Source: Spirosoma profusum | Lineage (GTDB): Bacteria > Bacteroidota > Bacteroidia > Cytophagales > Spirosomataceae | Reading direction: 5' to 3' | Assembly: GCF_014699005.1 (NCBI RefSeq) | Contig: NZ_JACWZY010000007.1 | Span: 248,001 to 312,000, forward strand | DNA length: 64,000 nt | In this document: positions 8,226 through 15,776 of the stretch, one piece after another | How the letters are laid out: every line of letters begins with the position of its first letter | How positions within the stretch are numbered: position 1 is the first letter of the stretch | Notes under the pieces: generated by a model | What the model was told of the DNA's origin: nothing | The model's database searches: none | What the model saw: the letters and a program-made list of their open reading frames with translations, nothing else | Program-made: the position numbers and the translations under genes

Positions 8226-10595
8226 ATGTTACGATTATTACTCAGTTTGCTAGTGTGTGCGTTTTTGTCCACCAGCGTAAAGGCGCAGACGCCCGTTCGT
8301 CAGCAGTGCGTAACCATGGAAATGGACAGCCTGTTACGTGCCAAACACCCGGAACTCGGTACTCTAAACGATTTTGAGCGGGATTTGCAGTTGAAAATGC
8401 TCGAAATCAAAAAGAAAATGCAGGCTGGGCGGTTAGCCGCTACAGTCATTACTATCCCGATTATCGTACACGTTGTTCACAATGGCGAAGCCATTGGCTC
8501 CGGACGTAACATCAGTTTGTCGCAGGTGCAATCGCAGTTGGCAACGCTGAATGAAGATTTTCGTCGGAAAGTAAATACACGTGGATTCAACAGCAATCCA
8601 GTCGGGGCTGATATAGAGATTGAGTTTTGTCCTGCAATCGTGAACCAGCAGGGTCAGACGATAGCCGAACCCGGCGTCGACCGCATTAATGGCAACCGGG
8701 CCAACTGGAATCGGAACGATATTGAAGGTGTACTGAAACCCAGTTCGTATTGGGACCCGGATAAATACTACAATGTTTGGGTGGTCGATCTGAACGAACC
8801 TGTTGCGGGCGGTGGCTCGGTATTGGGGTATGCACAGTTTCCCACCCAGTCGAATCTGCCGGGGATTCCAACCTCGGCTCCGGGTAGTACCGACGGGGTT
8901 GTTATCGATTATCGCTCGTTCGGGAATTCCGAAAAAGGCAACTTCGCAACCATGCGTGCTACGTATAATTTAGGGCGTACGCTTACGCACGAAACTGGTC
9001 ACTGGCTGGGACTTCGCCACATCTGGGGTGATACCAACTGTGGTGATGATTTTTGTGCTGATACCCCGCCACAAGCGTCGGAAAGCCGGGGTTGCCAACC
9101 TGATCGGGTTACGTGTGGGAATCGTAACATGGTGCAGAATTACATGGATTATTCCGACGATGCGTGTATGAACATTTTCACACTTGACCAGAAAGCCCGT
9201 ATTCGTGCTGTGATGGATGTCAGCCCGCGCCGGAGTAGCCTTCTTTCGTCGAATGTATGTGGTACGCAGGTAGCAACGAAACCAGTCTCAAATTTTCGTA
9301 CCGAAACACGCCGGGTCCTGTTAGGTGGGCAGGTTCGCTTTACTGATTTGTCGGGTGGTTTCCCGACGAGCTGGAGCTGGACGTTTGAAGGAGGAACACC
9401 ATCAACCTCTAACCAGCAGAATCCGGTTGTTACGTATAACCAGCCCGGAAAGTTCAAAGTGACGCTTGTTACGTCGAATGCGGCTGGTCAGTCGGACCCG
9501 CTTGAGCGAGTCGAATACATTGAAGTGCTGAATCAAGGCCTTTGCGCAGAAATAACCAATTTCAACGGTACGCCAACTGTGCTGGCCGAGCCCAACGGAC
9601 GCGGCTACGTAGCAGGGCAGAACAGCAAGCAAAGTCAGGCCGTTTCCGAGTTTTTTGATAACTCACTCGGATACAGCAATCTGGCTGGAACCGCAATACG
9701 TTTCGGAGTGGCAAAAGCTGCCAAAGGCGCAGCCACAGAAGCAGTGGTGACGGTAACTGTATGGAACGGGCGTGGCTTCCAGAACGGGCCGGGTGCTATT
9801 CTAGAGCAGAAAGATGTTCCACTGAAAGACATCCTAAACGACGTAGCAGCTAACCGCCCCACCGTCGTTACGTTCGACCGGAACGTACCGTTGAGCGGAC
9901 TACCTTTCCACATCGGTGTTACGTTGCCCTACGTAGCGGGCGATACCGTTGCGTTAGTGACGACCAAAAATGGTGAATCGCTCTTTGCCACCGCCTGGCG
10001 GCAGAACAGACAGGGTAACTGGCTTCGTTATGCCGATAGTCTCGGCCTGAACGTAGCACACAACGTAACGGCGCGCATCGGTATGAAAACGTCGGTACAG
10101 GTAGCCGCATCAGCCATATTTATAAACCCCGGCGAAACTGTTACGTTAAATGCCCGTGGAGCCGGAATTTATAACTGGTCAGGAGCAGGCCTGAACACGA
10201 ACTTGGGTCCGCAGGTAGTGGCCAGCCCCACACAAACGACGTCTTATACCGTTTCGGGTTCCGGTTCGGATTTGTGTAGTACATCGGCAGTAGTCACCGT
10301 CAATGTCCGAGCGGGTACCGTTACGTCCAACACACCCCCGTCGGAGCAAGCGTTACTAGTAACGCCCAACCCCAGCGATGGTCAGATGATGGTGTCGTTC
10401 ACCAGCCCGCTACGTGGCGCCCTGACGCTCGGTGTCAGAAACGTAAACGGAGCCGAACTAGTACGTCAGAATCATCAGAAAACGGCCGATACGTTCCAGC
10501 AAGCCCTTGATATACGAAACGTAGCAGGCGGCTTCTATTTTGTCGAAATCAGGATTGGGGAGCAGGTATTCCGAAAACGAGTTGTGAAACACTAA
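8226..10595 (+). CDS. Secreted M43 (pappalysin/cytophagalysin-like) zinc metallopeptidase with PKD and T9SS domains
   Basis: This 789-residue protein has a signal peptide cleaved near VKA-Q. The M43 catalytic domain carries the zinc motif HETGHWLGLRH at residues 255-265, with Glu256 as general base, and a Met-turn at YMDYSDD (Met307). A PKD domain spans about 355-430 (SWTFEGGTPSTSNQQNPVVTY). A beta-rich middle follows, and residues about 705-789 form a type A T9SS sorting domain that begins VTPNPSDGQ and ends FRKRVVKH. The enzyme should be exported by Sec, moved across the outer membrane by the type IX system, and act on extracellular proteins. As the last gene of a SusC/SusD operon it may generate the peptides that the porin imports. 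Confidence 0.92.
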   Translation: MLRLLLSLLVCAFLSTSVKAQTPVRQQCVTMEMDSLLRAKHPELGTLNDFERDLQLKMLEIKKKMQAGRLAATVITIPIIVHVVHNGEAIGSGRNISLSQVQSQLATLNEDFRRKVNTRGFNSNPVGADIEIEFCPAIVNQQGQTIAEPGVDRINGNRANWNRNDIEGVLKPSSYWDPDKYYNVWVVDLNEPVAGGGSVLGYAQFPTQSNLPGIPTSAPGSTDGVVIDYRSFGNSEKGNFATMRATYNLGRTLTHETGHWLGLRHIWGDTNCGDDFCADTPPQASESRGCQPDRVTCGNRNMVQNYMDYSDDACMNIFTLDQKARIRAVMDVSPRRSSLLSSNVCGTQVATKPVSNFRTETRRVLLGGQVRFTDLSGGFPTSWSWTFEGGTPSTSNQQNPVVTYNQPGKFKVTLVTSNAAGQSDPLERVEYIEVLNQGLCAEITNFNGTPTVLAEPNGRGYVAGQNSKQSQAVSEFFDNSLGYSNLAGTAIRFGVAKAAKGAATEAVVTVTVWNGRGFQNGPGAILEQKDVPLKDILNDVAANRPTVVTFDRNVPLSGLPFHIGVTLPYVAGDTVALVTTKNGESLFATAWRQNRQGNWLRYADSLGLNVAHNVTARIGMKTSVQVAASAIFINPGETVTLNARGAGIYNWSGAGLNTNLGPQVVASPTQTTSYTVSGSGSDLCSTSAVVTVNVRAGTVTSNTPPSEQALLVTPNPSDGQMMVSFTSPLRGALTLGVRNVNGAELVRQNHQKTADTFQQALDIRNVAGGFYFVEIRIGEQVFRKRVVKH

Positions 10596-10642
10596 ACGTA
10601 GCGGGGCCGGATTTCTAAAATCCGGCCCCGCTACGTTTAGTG
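10590..10642. terminator. Perfect 23-bp inverted repeat, bidirectional terminator
   Basis: The arms CACTAAACGTAGCGGGGCCGGAT and its exact complement flank a 7-base loop. The stop codon of the M43 gene (10593-10595) is inside the left arm. The hairpin separates that gene from the convergent lipoprotein gene ending at 10675. It has no long T-run, so termination efficiency is uncertain, but the stem is very GC-rich. Confidence 0.75.
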
Positions 10643-10674
10643 CTTAAAGAATGAAGCTTTACAAAGATTTGAAG

Positions 10675-11340
10675 CTAATCTTTACGTTCCCAGATTCTAC
10701 CATCACCCAACGCAAAGCGTTCTTCCTCGATGGAAATTAATCCGAAACTAATCGCCAGACGTAATCTGTTCTCGGGGTTGTCAGAAGCCGGAGGCATACT
10801 ACTTTCCCATCGGCCACAAGCATAAGGGTAGTCGCCTTTTCTACAGGAAGCTTGCCTTAAAGAAATAAAGACACCGGGGCTAGGGCTTGCTGCAAAAACT
10901 GGATAAGCAGAATAATACAGAAATTCCTTGTTAAGGTTTAGATGCTGCACTTGTAATGGGTTCATCTCTATCTTGTATTGATCTTCGATAACCTGCCTTA
11001 CAGAATCAATTGAGTGCGCTTTGTTATTGAAATAGAAGCTTACCCCATAAATAGGTGCCTGTTTCGGAATATTTCTAACGCTTGGACTCTCCCAGCCTAG
11101 ACTATCCCAATTTACCATATGCCAATCAAAATACCAGATAGTACGAGCAGTAGCCGCACTATCTATATATTGCCCGTCGGTAACGTATTGAGCGTGTTTT
11201 GTACTAAGAAGTTCTCCTAAACTAAGTGGAAAGCTTACTTCCTGCCCTATCAAAGTTGCCTTGAAGGGAGATGTTTTGAACAATTGCTTTTCCTGTGTGC
11301 AACTTGCCAAAAGCATAAGTAAAAATGCGACCTTCTTCAT
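10675..11340 (-). CDS. Lipoprotein of unknown function
   Basis: This 221-residue protein has a short signal peptide and a lipobox ending LASC (Cys14). I do not recognise the family. Visible features are a Trp-rich stretch (TIWYFDWHMVNWDSLGWES) and two cysteines in the C-terminal third (QASCRKGDYPYACGRWES). It is the last of four minus-strand genes beginning with the toxin-like protein at 15287, and starts 39 bp after the stop of the preceding gene. Unlike the two genes before it, it contains three ACGTA/TACGT pentamers, so its composition matches the host background. It may not belong to the putative imported cassette. Confidence 0.7.
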   Translation of the reverse strand: MKKVAFLLMLLASCTQEKQLFKTSPFKATLIGQEVSFPLSLGELLSTKHAQYVTDGQYIDSAATARTIWYFDWHMVNWDSLGWESPSVRNIPKQAPIYGVSFYFNNKAHSIDSVRQVIEDQYKIEMNPLQVQHLNLNKEFLYYSAYPVFAASPSPGVFISLRQASCRKGDYPYACGRWESSMPPASDNPENRLRLAISFGLISIEEERFALGDGRIWERKD

Positions 11341-11363
11341 TGATTGGTTGGGCCTATCTTTTC

Positions 11364-11400
11364 CGTCAGTATGGAAAGATTAAAACTTTCCATACTGACG
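11364..11400. repeat. Perfect inverted repeat overlapping a gene end
   Basis: CGTCAGTATGGAAAG and its exact complement are separated by a 7-base loop. On the minus strand the first arm encodes the last residues RQYGK of the lipoprotein ending at 11380, and the stop codon lies in the loop. The T-run follows on the plus strand (GTTTTTG), so it is not a classical terminator for the minus-strand operon; it may act as a processing or attenuation hairpin. Confidence 0.7.
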
Positions 11401-11841
11401 GTTTTTGATTACCCAATTCCCATTTTCGTTTTTCAAGTTGAAACGAGCAGTAGCGTTACCAGCGTGAAAAATGAAGAAAATGGTTGCAGAATCATTAGTA
11501 AAGAATTTTATAGAAGGTATACTTACATAAAATTCTTTGGGATGTTGTTCATGTATTTGATATACATCTCCTGCCACTGATACAACTTGCGCTGGCTTAC
11601 CGGCAAACGTGAATTGCTGATTGTGTTTAACAGCAATACCAGTGATTAACTTGAGTTGCTGATTGCCAAAGTCTTTTATCAGTTCCGCTTCTAATGGTTT
11701 GTCTGCCAAAACACTCTGAACCACATTGACTGTATCTTCAAGATTGAGTTCACGACTATCTTCAGTTTTTTTTGTGCAACAGATTGATGCCAAAACCATT
11801 AAACCCAAAATGAATTTTCTCCCGAAAAACTTCATTATCAT
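11380..11841 (-). CDS. Small lipoprotein, paralogue of the upstream gene, candidate immunity protein
   Basis: This 153-residue protein has an N-terminal hydrophobic signal followed by a Cys-Cys pair (residues 21-22), a lipobox-like but atypical site. It aligns along its length with the protein encoded at 11936-12427: VQSVLADKPL matches IQKVLDDPPL, QQLKLITG matches KQLKLVVG, and both end in a similar block (VIKNRQYGKF, IIHRQFGRI). Two tandem paralogues downstream of a secreted protein with a toxin-like metallopeptidase end are compatible with duplicated immunity genes. I do not recognise a named family. The gene is AT-rich and has no ACGTA/TACGT pentamer. Confidence 0.72.
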   Translation of the reverse strand: MIMKFFGRKFILGLMVLASICCTKKTEDSRELNLEDTVNVVQSVLADKPLEAELIKDFGNQQLKLITGIAVKHNQQFTFAGKPAQVVSVAGDVYQIHEQHPKEFYVSIPSIKFFTNDSATIFFIFHAGNATARFNLKNENGNWVIKNRQYGKF

Positions 11842-11935
11842 TGCGATGGTCTTAATTCGGTTTTTGAAATCAATAAGTAATTGATCCGATATTTATGATC
11901 GCTTGCATTGGTCGGAATTTCATAAAACTTATTTG

Positions 11936-12427
11936 TTATATTCTGCCAAATTGCCGGTGAATTATTGCCCAACCAACTTGACCTCTTTGTAATTCAAAAA
12001 GACCTGTTAATCCACTACCTCGAAAAACTATTGAAACTTTAACATTCCCTTCTGGCATCACTTTGAACATAGGCACTTGCCCAAAAAATTTGCCTGGAAA
12101 CTTGGCTCTTATTTCATCCGTAGTCGAATCATAAGATACTATACTCACGACTTGGTTATTAAACAATAACTGAGAGTTAGGGTGTATATTCTCTCCAACA
12201 ACCAGCTTTAATTGTTTTTCTTTAAACTCATTTTTTAATTTACTGACTAAAGGTGGATCATCCAACACTTTTTGAATTATTTGAACAGAATCAGATTGAC
12301 TGATTGAATCATTGTTTTTTTGTTCATGAGAACACGAAAGAATAAATAGGCTCAAAAGTGGTAGGATAATTGATTTCCAAAACCTAAGCGGTTGGTCTAT
12401 GTTACTTCTCAAAGAATCTGTAGTCAT
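11936..12427 (-). CDS. Small lipoprotein, candidate immunity protein overlapping the toxin-like gene
   Basis: This 163-residue protein has a hydrophobic segment and a lipobox ending ILSC (Cys32 from ATG 12427; the N-terminus before the hydrophobic stretch is unusually long, so a later start is possible). Its ATG overlaps the last 26 bases of the 961-residue protein gene, implying coupled translation. It is a paralogue of the next gene downstream (94 bp gap). Overlap with, and placement directly after, a gene whose C-terminus resembles metallopeptidase toxins is the classic position of an immunity gene. That function is inference. The gene is AT-rich and lacks the ACGTA/TACGT pentamer common in the rest of the window. 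Confidence 0.74.
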   Translation of the reverse strand: MTTDSLRSNIDQPLRFWKSIILPLLSLFILSCSHEQKNNDSISQSDSVQIIQKVLDDPPLVSKLKNEFKEKQLKLVVGENIHPNSQLLFNNQVVSIVSYDSTTDEIRAKFPGKFFGQVPMFKVMPEGNVKVSIVFRGSGLTGLFELQRGQVGWAIIHRQFGRI

Positions 12428-15287
12428 AATTGCCAGCGTTATTTTTGGTGATTATAGTTCCAAATGCCATAATTTCCATACTATCTCCAAACTCATAACC
12501 AGCTTCAGAGATGTTATTTTGGGCTGCTCCCCAATGAGTAAATTCGTGAAGCAAGGTTACAGCAAGTAAAAAAGCTGTAGCTTGTTGAGTACTCTTTAGA
12601 TTTGCCTGTTCTAGCCCTCTCACAAAAGATATTTCGATTTCCACTGTCCATTCGGGAAAACCTGGACAAGTGCAATGGCCTTTTGCTTTATTACCATATT
12701 GAGATTTTACATCTTGGATGAGAATACGAGGACCTCGACCGACTGTTAATAAATCTAATACCTTACCAGCAGAATAGCCGGTAAAATGCATAATGGCTTC
12801 TCTGACTTTTGTATCATTAGCTACAATCGTTGGTAGACTGCGGACGAGATTTGCAAATCTCGGATATCTTTGTTGATCTTCCAGACTCATTATAAAAGCA
12901 TTACTACCATCTGGTTTGGTACCGTACCGGTCAACATGGTTCCGTACATTAGCTCTGGCATTTGGGAATTCATTAAGTACCGCTATTTCCTCGGCAGTGA
13001 AAGTAATGCCTCTATAAGCCATATCCCGGTAAAACTTTATTCTAGAGGCTTCTTCTGCCGATTGACCAATAGGGAGTCTGAAATTTGGGCGTCCAGAAGT
13101 TGTCGGTCCGCCTGGCATTCCTATACCGCCACCTCCTCCAGTAGGCGATCCTGTGCCACCTCCTCCGCTACCACCGCCCCCATCTCCTCCGCCACCACCC
13201 CCGCTTCCTCCATTACCATTACTTGCTGGACCGCAGCTGTAGAAAACCAGATCTACTATTTTTCCAGTGTTGCAATCAAGAACATAATCTATGCAGGGAG
13301 TCACATAAACACACTGTACACCACTGCTAGAAGAACCTGTTGGATCACTTGACGGTGCTCTTAGATTGGTATATAATCGGCAACTTGGTACGATTTGCAT
13401 ACCTTGCCCAGGATATTCCCAATAGAGTTGCATCTGTGCTCCGCCCGAATATTCAACGTAGTCAATGGTAATATCATATTTCTGACCCGCATTCAGGTAA
13501 ATACTACCCTGCATCCAAGTGGGTCCATGCCCGTTCCAGTCATCTATTAAGAGCTGGTCATTTATCCAGAGTCGCGTACCGTCGTCGTTATTAATTTTAA
13601 AGGTATAATTACCACTGACGGGTGCTTCGACCTGTCCAAACCAGCGTACTGAAAAACCATCTTCGTTGACTACTCCCGGTACTGGTGAGCCACCCCAAGT
13701 GAAATTAAGTTGTGCATCGGTGCGAACGGTTACCGGATTCTGAGCGAGGTCCGTACTGTTTGTGTAGAAGCCTAATAATCCGTTGCCTGTACCACAGCCA
13801 CTTGATGGCGGGTTCGGATTTGAAGGCGGATTAGATTGGCCAGAGCTTAAGTTGCAGCTGGTGGTGAAATTGATAGATATTTGATTTCCACCCTGTGTTG
13901 CCGTTCCGGTCATGCTACGTCCTGTTCGTGCATCGCCGGGAAACGTATAGGTGGCTAGGTTGTTAGCATTTACTGTGCCGGCGAATATGCCCGGCATGAC
14001 TACGTCAATCGGTGAACCATTGCCACCCGTAAACTGATATTGCAAGACGCCAGAGTTGCAATCGTAGCCCATAATCTGGAAGGCCAGGCTTCCACCTGAA
14101 GCTGGTGGATTGGGAGTACTGGGCGGATTTGGGTTGTTGGGCGGATTGGGATTGCCAGAACTGAGGTTGCAACTGGTCGTGAAACTAATTGAAACCTGGC
14201 TGCCCGACTGATTGGCATATCCGTTAACACTACGTCCCTGACGCGCATCGCTGGGGAACGTGTGCGTCGATACGTTGTTGGCGTTTATCGTACCGGCGAA
14301 TATGCCCGGTAACGTCAGGTTGATGGGAGAACCATTACCGCCTGTCATTTGGTATTGTAATACGCCGGAGTTACAGTCATAGCCTACAATTTGGAAAGCC
14401 AGACTCCCGCCCGACGGTGGATTGGGATTGCCAGGTGGATTAGGCGAAGTGGGCGGATTGCCACCCCCAGAACTCAGATTACAACTCGTGGTGAAATTGA
14501 CAGAAATCTGGTTGCCTGATTGATTAGCATTCCCACTCACGCTACGTCCTGTCCGGGCATCACCGGGGAAGGTGTGCGTTGATACGTTGTCGGAGTACAT
14601 CGTACCGGCGAAGATACCGGGCAGTACTACGTTGATGGGCGAACCGTCGCCCCCGGTGAATTGGTATTGCAACACGCCCGAGTTGCAGTCGTAACTCACA
14701 ATCTGGAAGGCTAACGCCCCGGCGCTACGTGCACCTTTATTTGAGTGTGCTATGTTGTTGCCGGTCACCGTTACGTTCAGACGCGACTTATCGACAAACA
14801 GGCTGTTGGCATCGGCTAATCCATGACCACGTAGCAGACGGAATTCGTTTTTAGAGCCAGCTTTCGTGAAATAACCCTTTAGTATATACGTAGCGGTTGG
14901 TTTTTCAGCTGAGAGCTCTGTGCCGACATAGTCGACGTAATCGCCACCGGTTTGAACAAAGCCTTCTGGGAGCAGTACTTTCAGCCGAAACGCATTGGAG
15001 CCGGCCGTTGTAAATAATAGCGCAGGGCTGATGTTAAGATAGTGCGCGACAACAGTAATCGTGAGTGGTTCGCCTACAGCTATCTGCTGCTTGTCTGCTT
15101 TCAGGGTGAAACGAATGGGGTCATTCGTTTGTGGACGGCCTGGGAATTTTGGAGTGAGTGCGGACTTTACAGCTTCTCTGGGGTGCTCTGGCTTTTTAGG
15201 ATAATCACCACTGTGAGTAAATGACAAAAGGAAAAAGGTGAGCACCGGAAGTATTCTAAAAAGGAATACGGTTTGTACGCGCAGCAA
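12402..15287 (-). CDS. Secreted multidomain protein: three repeats, PA14 domain, C-terminal HExxH toxin-like metallopeptidase
   Basis: This 961-residue protein starts at TTG 15287; the only ATGs just upstream are out of frame and an in-frame TGA precedes it. Domains in order: a signal peptide (about 1-26), a beta-sandwich N-terminus (about 50-180), and three near-identical repeats of about 84 residues at 191-274, 295-378 and 400-483 joined by Asn/Pro linkers. A PA14 domain follows at about 503-636 (FKINNDDGTRLWINDQLLIDDW), then a Gly-rich linker at 691-727 and a C-terminal domain at about 735-961. The last holds HEFTH at 914-918 and EAGYEFGD at 928-935, a zincin arrangement resembling the Tox-MPTase families of polymorphic toxins. 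PA14 and the repeats probably bind glycans. Two small paralogous genes follow. A non-toxin peptidase is the main alternative. Confidence 0.85.
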   Translation of the reverse strand: MLRVQTVFLFRILPVLTFFLLSFTHSGDYPKKPEHPREAVKSALTPKFPGRPQTNDPIRFTLKADKQQIAVGEPLTITVVAHYLNISPALLFTTAGSNAFRLKVLLPEGFVQTGGDYVDYVGTELSAEKPTATYILKGYFTKAGSKNEFRLLRGHGLADANSLFVDKSRLNVTVTGNNIAHSNKGARSAGALAFQIVSYDCNSGVLQYQFTGGDGSPINVVLPGIFAGTMYSDNVSTHTFPGDARTGRSVSGNANQSGNQISVNFTTSCNLSSGGGNPPTSPNPPGNPNPPSGGSLAFQIVGYDCNSGVLQYQMTGGNGSPINLTLPGIFAGTINANNVSTHTFPSDARQGRSVNGYANQSGSQVSISFTTSCNLSSGNPNPPNNPNPPSTPNPPASGGSLAFQIMGYDCNSGVLQYQFTGGNGSPIDVVMPGIFAGTVNANNLATYTFPGDARTGRSMTGTATQGGNQISINFTTSCNLSSGQSNPPSNPNPPSSGCGTGNGLLGFYTNSTDLAQNPVTVRTDAQLNFTWGGSPVPGVVNEDGFSVRWFGQVEAPVSGNYTFKINNDDGTRLWINDQLLIDDWNGHGPTWMQGSIYLNAGQKYDITIDYVEYSGGAQMQLYWEYPGQGMQIVPSCRLYTNLRAPSSDPTGSSSSGVQCVYVTPCIDYVLDCNTGKIVDLVFYSCGPASNGNGGSGGGGGGDGGGGSGGGGTGSPTGGGGGIGMPGGPTTSGRPNFRLPIGQSAEEASRIKFYRDMAYRGITFTAEEIAVLNEFPNARANVRNHVDRYGTKPDGSNAFIMSLEDQQRYPRFANLVRSLPTIVANDTKVREAIMHFTGYSAGKVLDLLTVGRGPRILIQDVKSQYGNKAKGHCTCPGFPEWTVEIEISFVRGLEQANLKSTQQATAFLLAVTLLHEFTHWGAAQNNISEAGYEFGDSMEIMAFGTIITKNNAGNYDYRFFEK
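13839..14717 (-). repeat. Three tandem coding repeats of about 312 bp
   Basis: Within the 961-residue protein, three units begin at residues 191, 295 and 400. Each unit contains a LAFQI strand, YDCNSGVLQYQ, a GSPI turn, PGIFAGT, DAR(T/Q)GRS and FTTSCNLSSG, with two conserved cysteines that could form an intradomain disulfide. Linkers are NPNPP-type repeats. High nucleotide similarity between units suggests recent duplication and possible repeat-number variation. Confidence 0.9.
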
Positions 15288-15544
15288 GTACTTGTTTCAT
15301 CATGGAATAAATGGGCAGGTTTTAAGAAGAGTAAAGGTAAATTTTATGAGCTATTAGGATATTATTAATTACTATAAAATGATATATATGATTACTTAAA
15401 TGTCTCCAAGATGATGATACGAACTATGAAATGAATCATGCCTATCTATTTTGACTCAGATTGTATGTTGCTTCTTTATTGTATTATTTGATTATTTAGA
15501 AACTATAAAGCCGTTTTAACCTTCAATTGTAAATTGAAAAATGG

Positions 15545-15639
15545 TTTTTTTGTCATTCTGACGAAGGAAGAATCCTGAGGTTTCTTTGCTCTTAAATGAG
15601 GACACTTTAAGATTCTTCCTTCGTCAGAATGACAAAAAA
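15545..15639. repeat. Palindromic intergenic element, TGTCATnCTGA family
   Basis: The left end TTTTTTGTCATTCTGACGAA continues to GGAAGAATC; the right end is its complement GATTCTTCCTTCGTCAGAAT followed by GACAAAAAA. The loop is about 35 bp. The family core TGTCAT-n-CTGA is shared with copies at 21945, 27757, 30121, 35600, 37042, 41735 and 61596. Confidence 0.9.
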
Positions 15640-15682
15640 GCCTACTCATGAAAATTTCAAATACGTAAATAATTCCAAAAGC

Positions 15683-15718
15683 AAAACGGCACTGAAAGAC
15701 TTCGGTGCCGTTTGTTTT
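15683..15718 (-). terminator. Terminator of minus-strand susCD operon
   Basis: On the minus strand, AACGGCAC pairs with GTGCCGTT around a 12-base loop and is followed by TTGCTTTT. It lies about 60 bp after the stop of the SusD gene at 15777. Confidence 0.7.
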
Positions 15719-15776
15719 GAGAGAATACTATGTGTCTTTGTCAGACTAAAACAATCAGCCAAACATATTTTTAGCC

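Larger units (their letters stand above)
15288..15776. other. AT-rich intergenic region between convergently oriented halves
   Basis: Almost 490 bp without a credible gene. It holds the promoter of the minus-strand toxin-like gene in its left part (very AT-rich, 15340-15540), a large palindromic repeat (15545-15639) and the terminator of the minus-strand susCD operon (15683-15718). No exact -7 box was found for the toxin-like gene. Confidence 0.5.

Noticed and set aside
11344..11580. 78-codon plus-strand frame beside the lipoprotein genes
   Set aside because: It begins next to the inverted repeat and is mostly antisense to the lipoprotein gene at 11380; no support as a gene.
13120..13215. 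GC-rich low-complexity tract resembling a repeat array
   Set aside because: It encodes the Gly-rich linker (residues 691-727) of the toxin-like protein.
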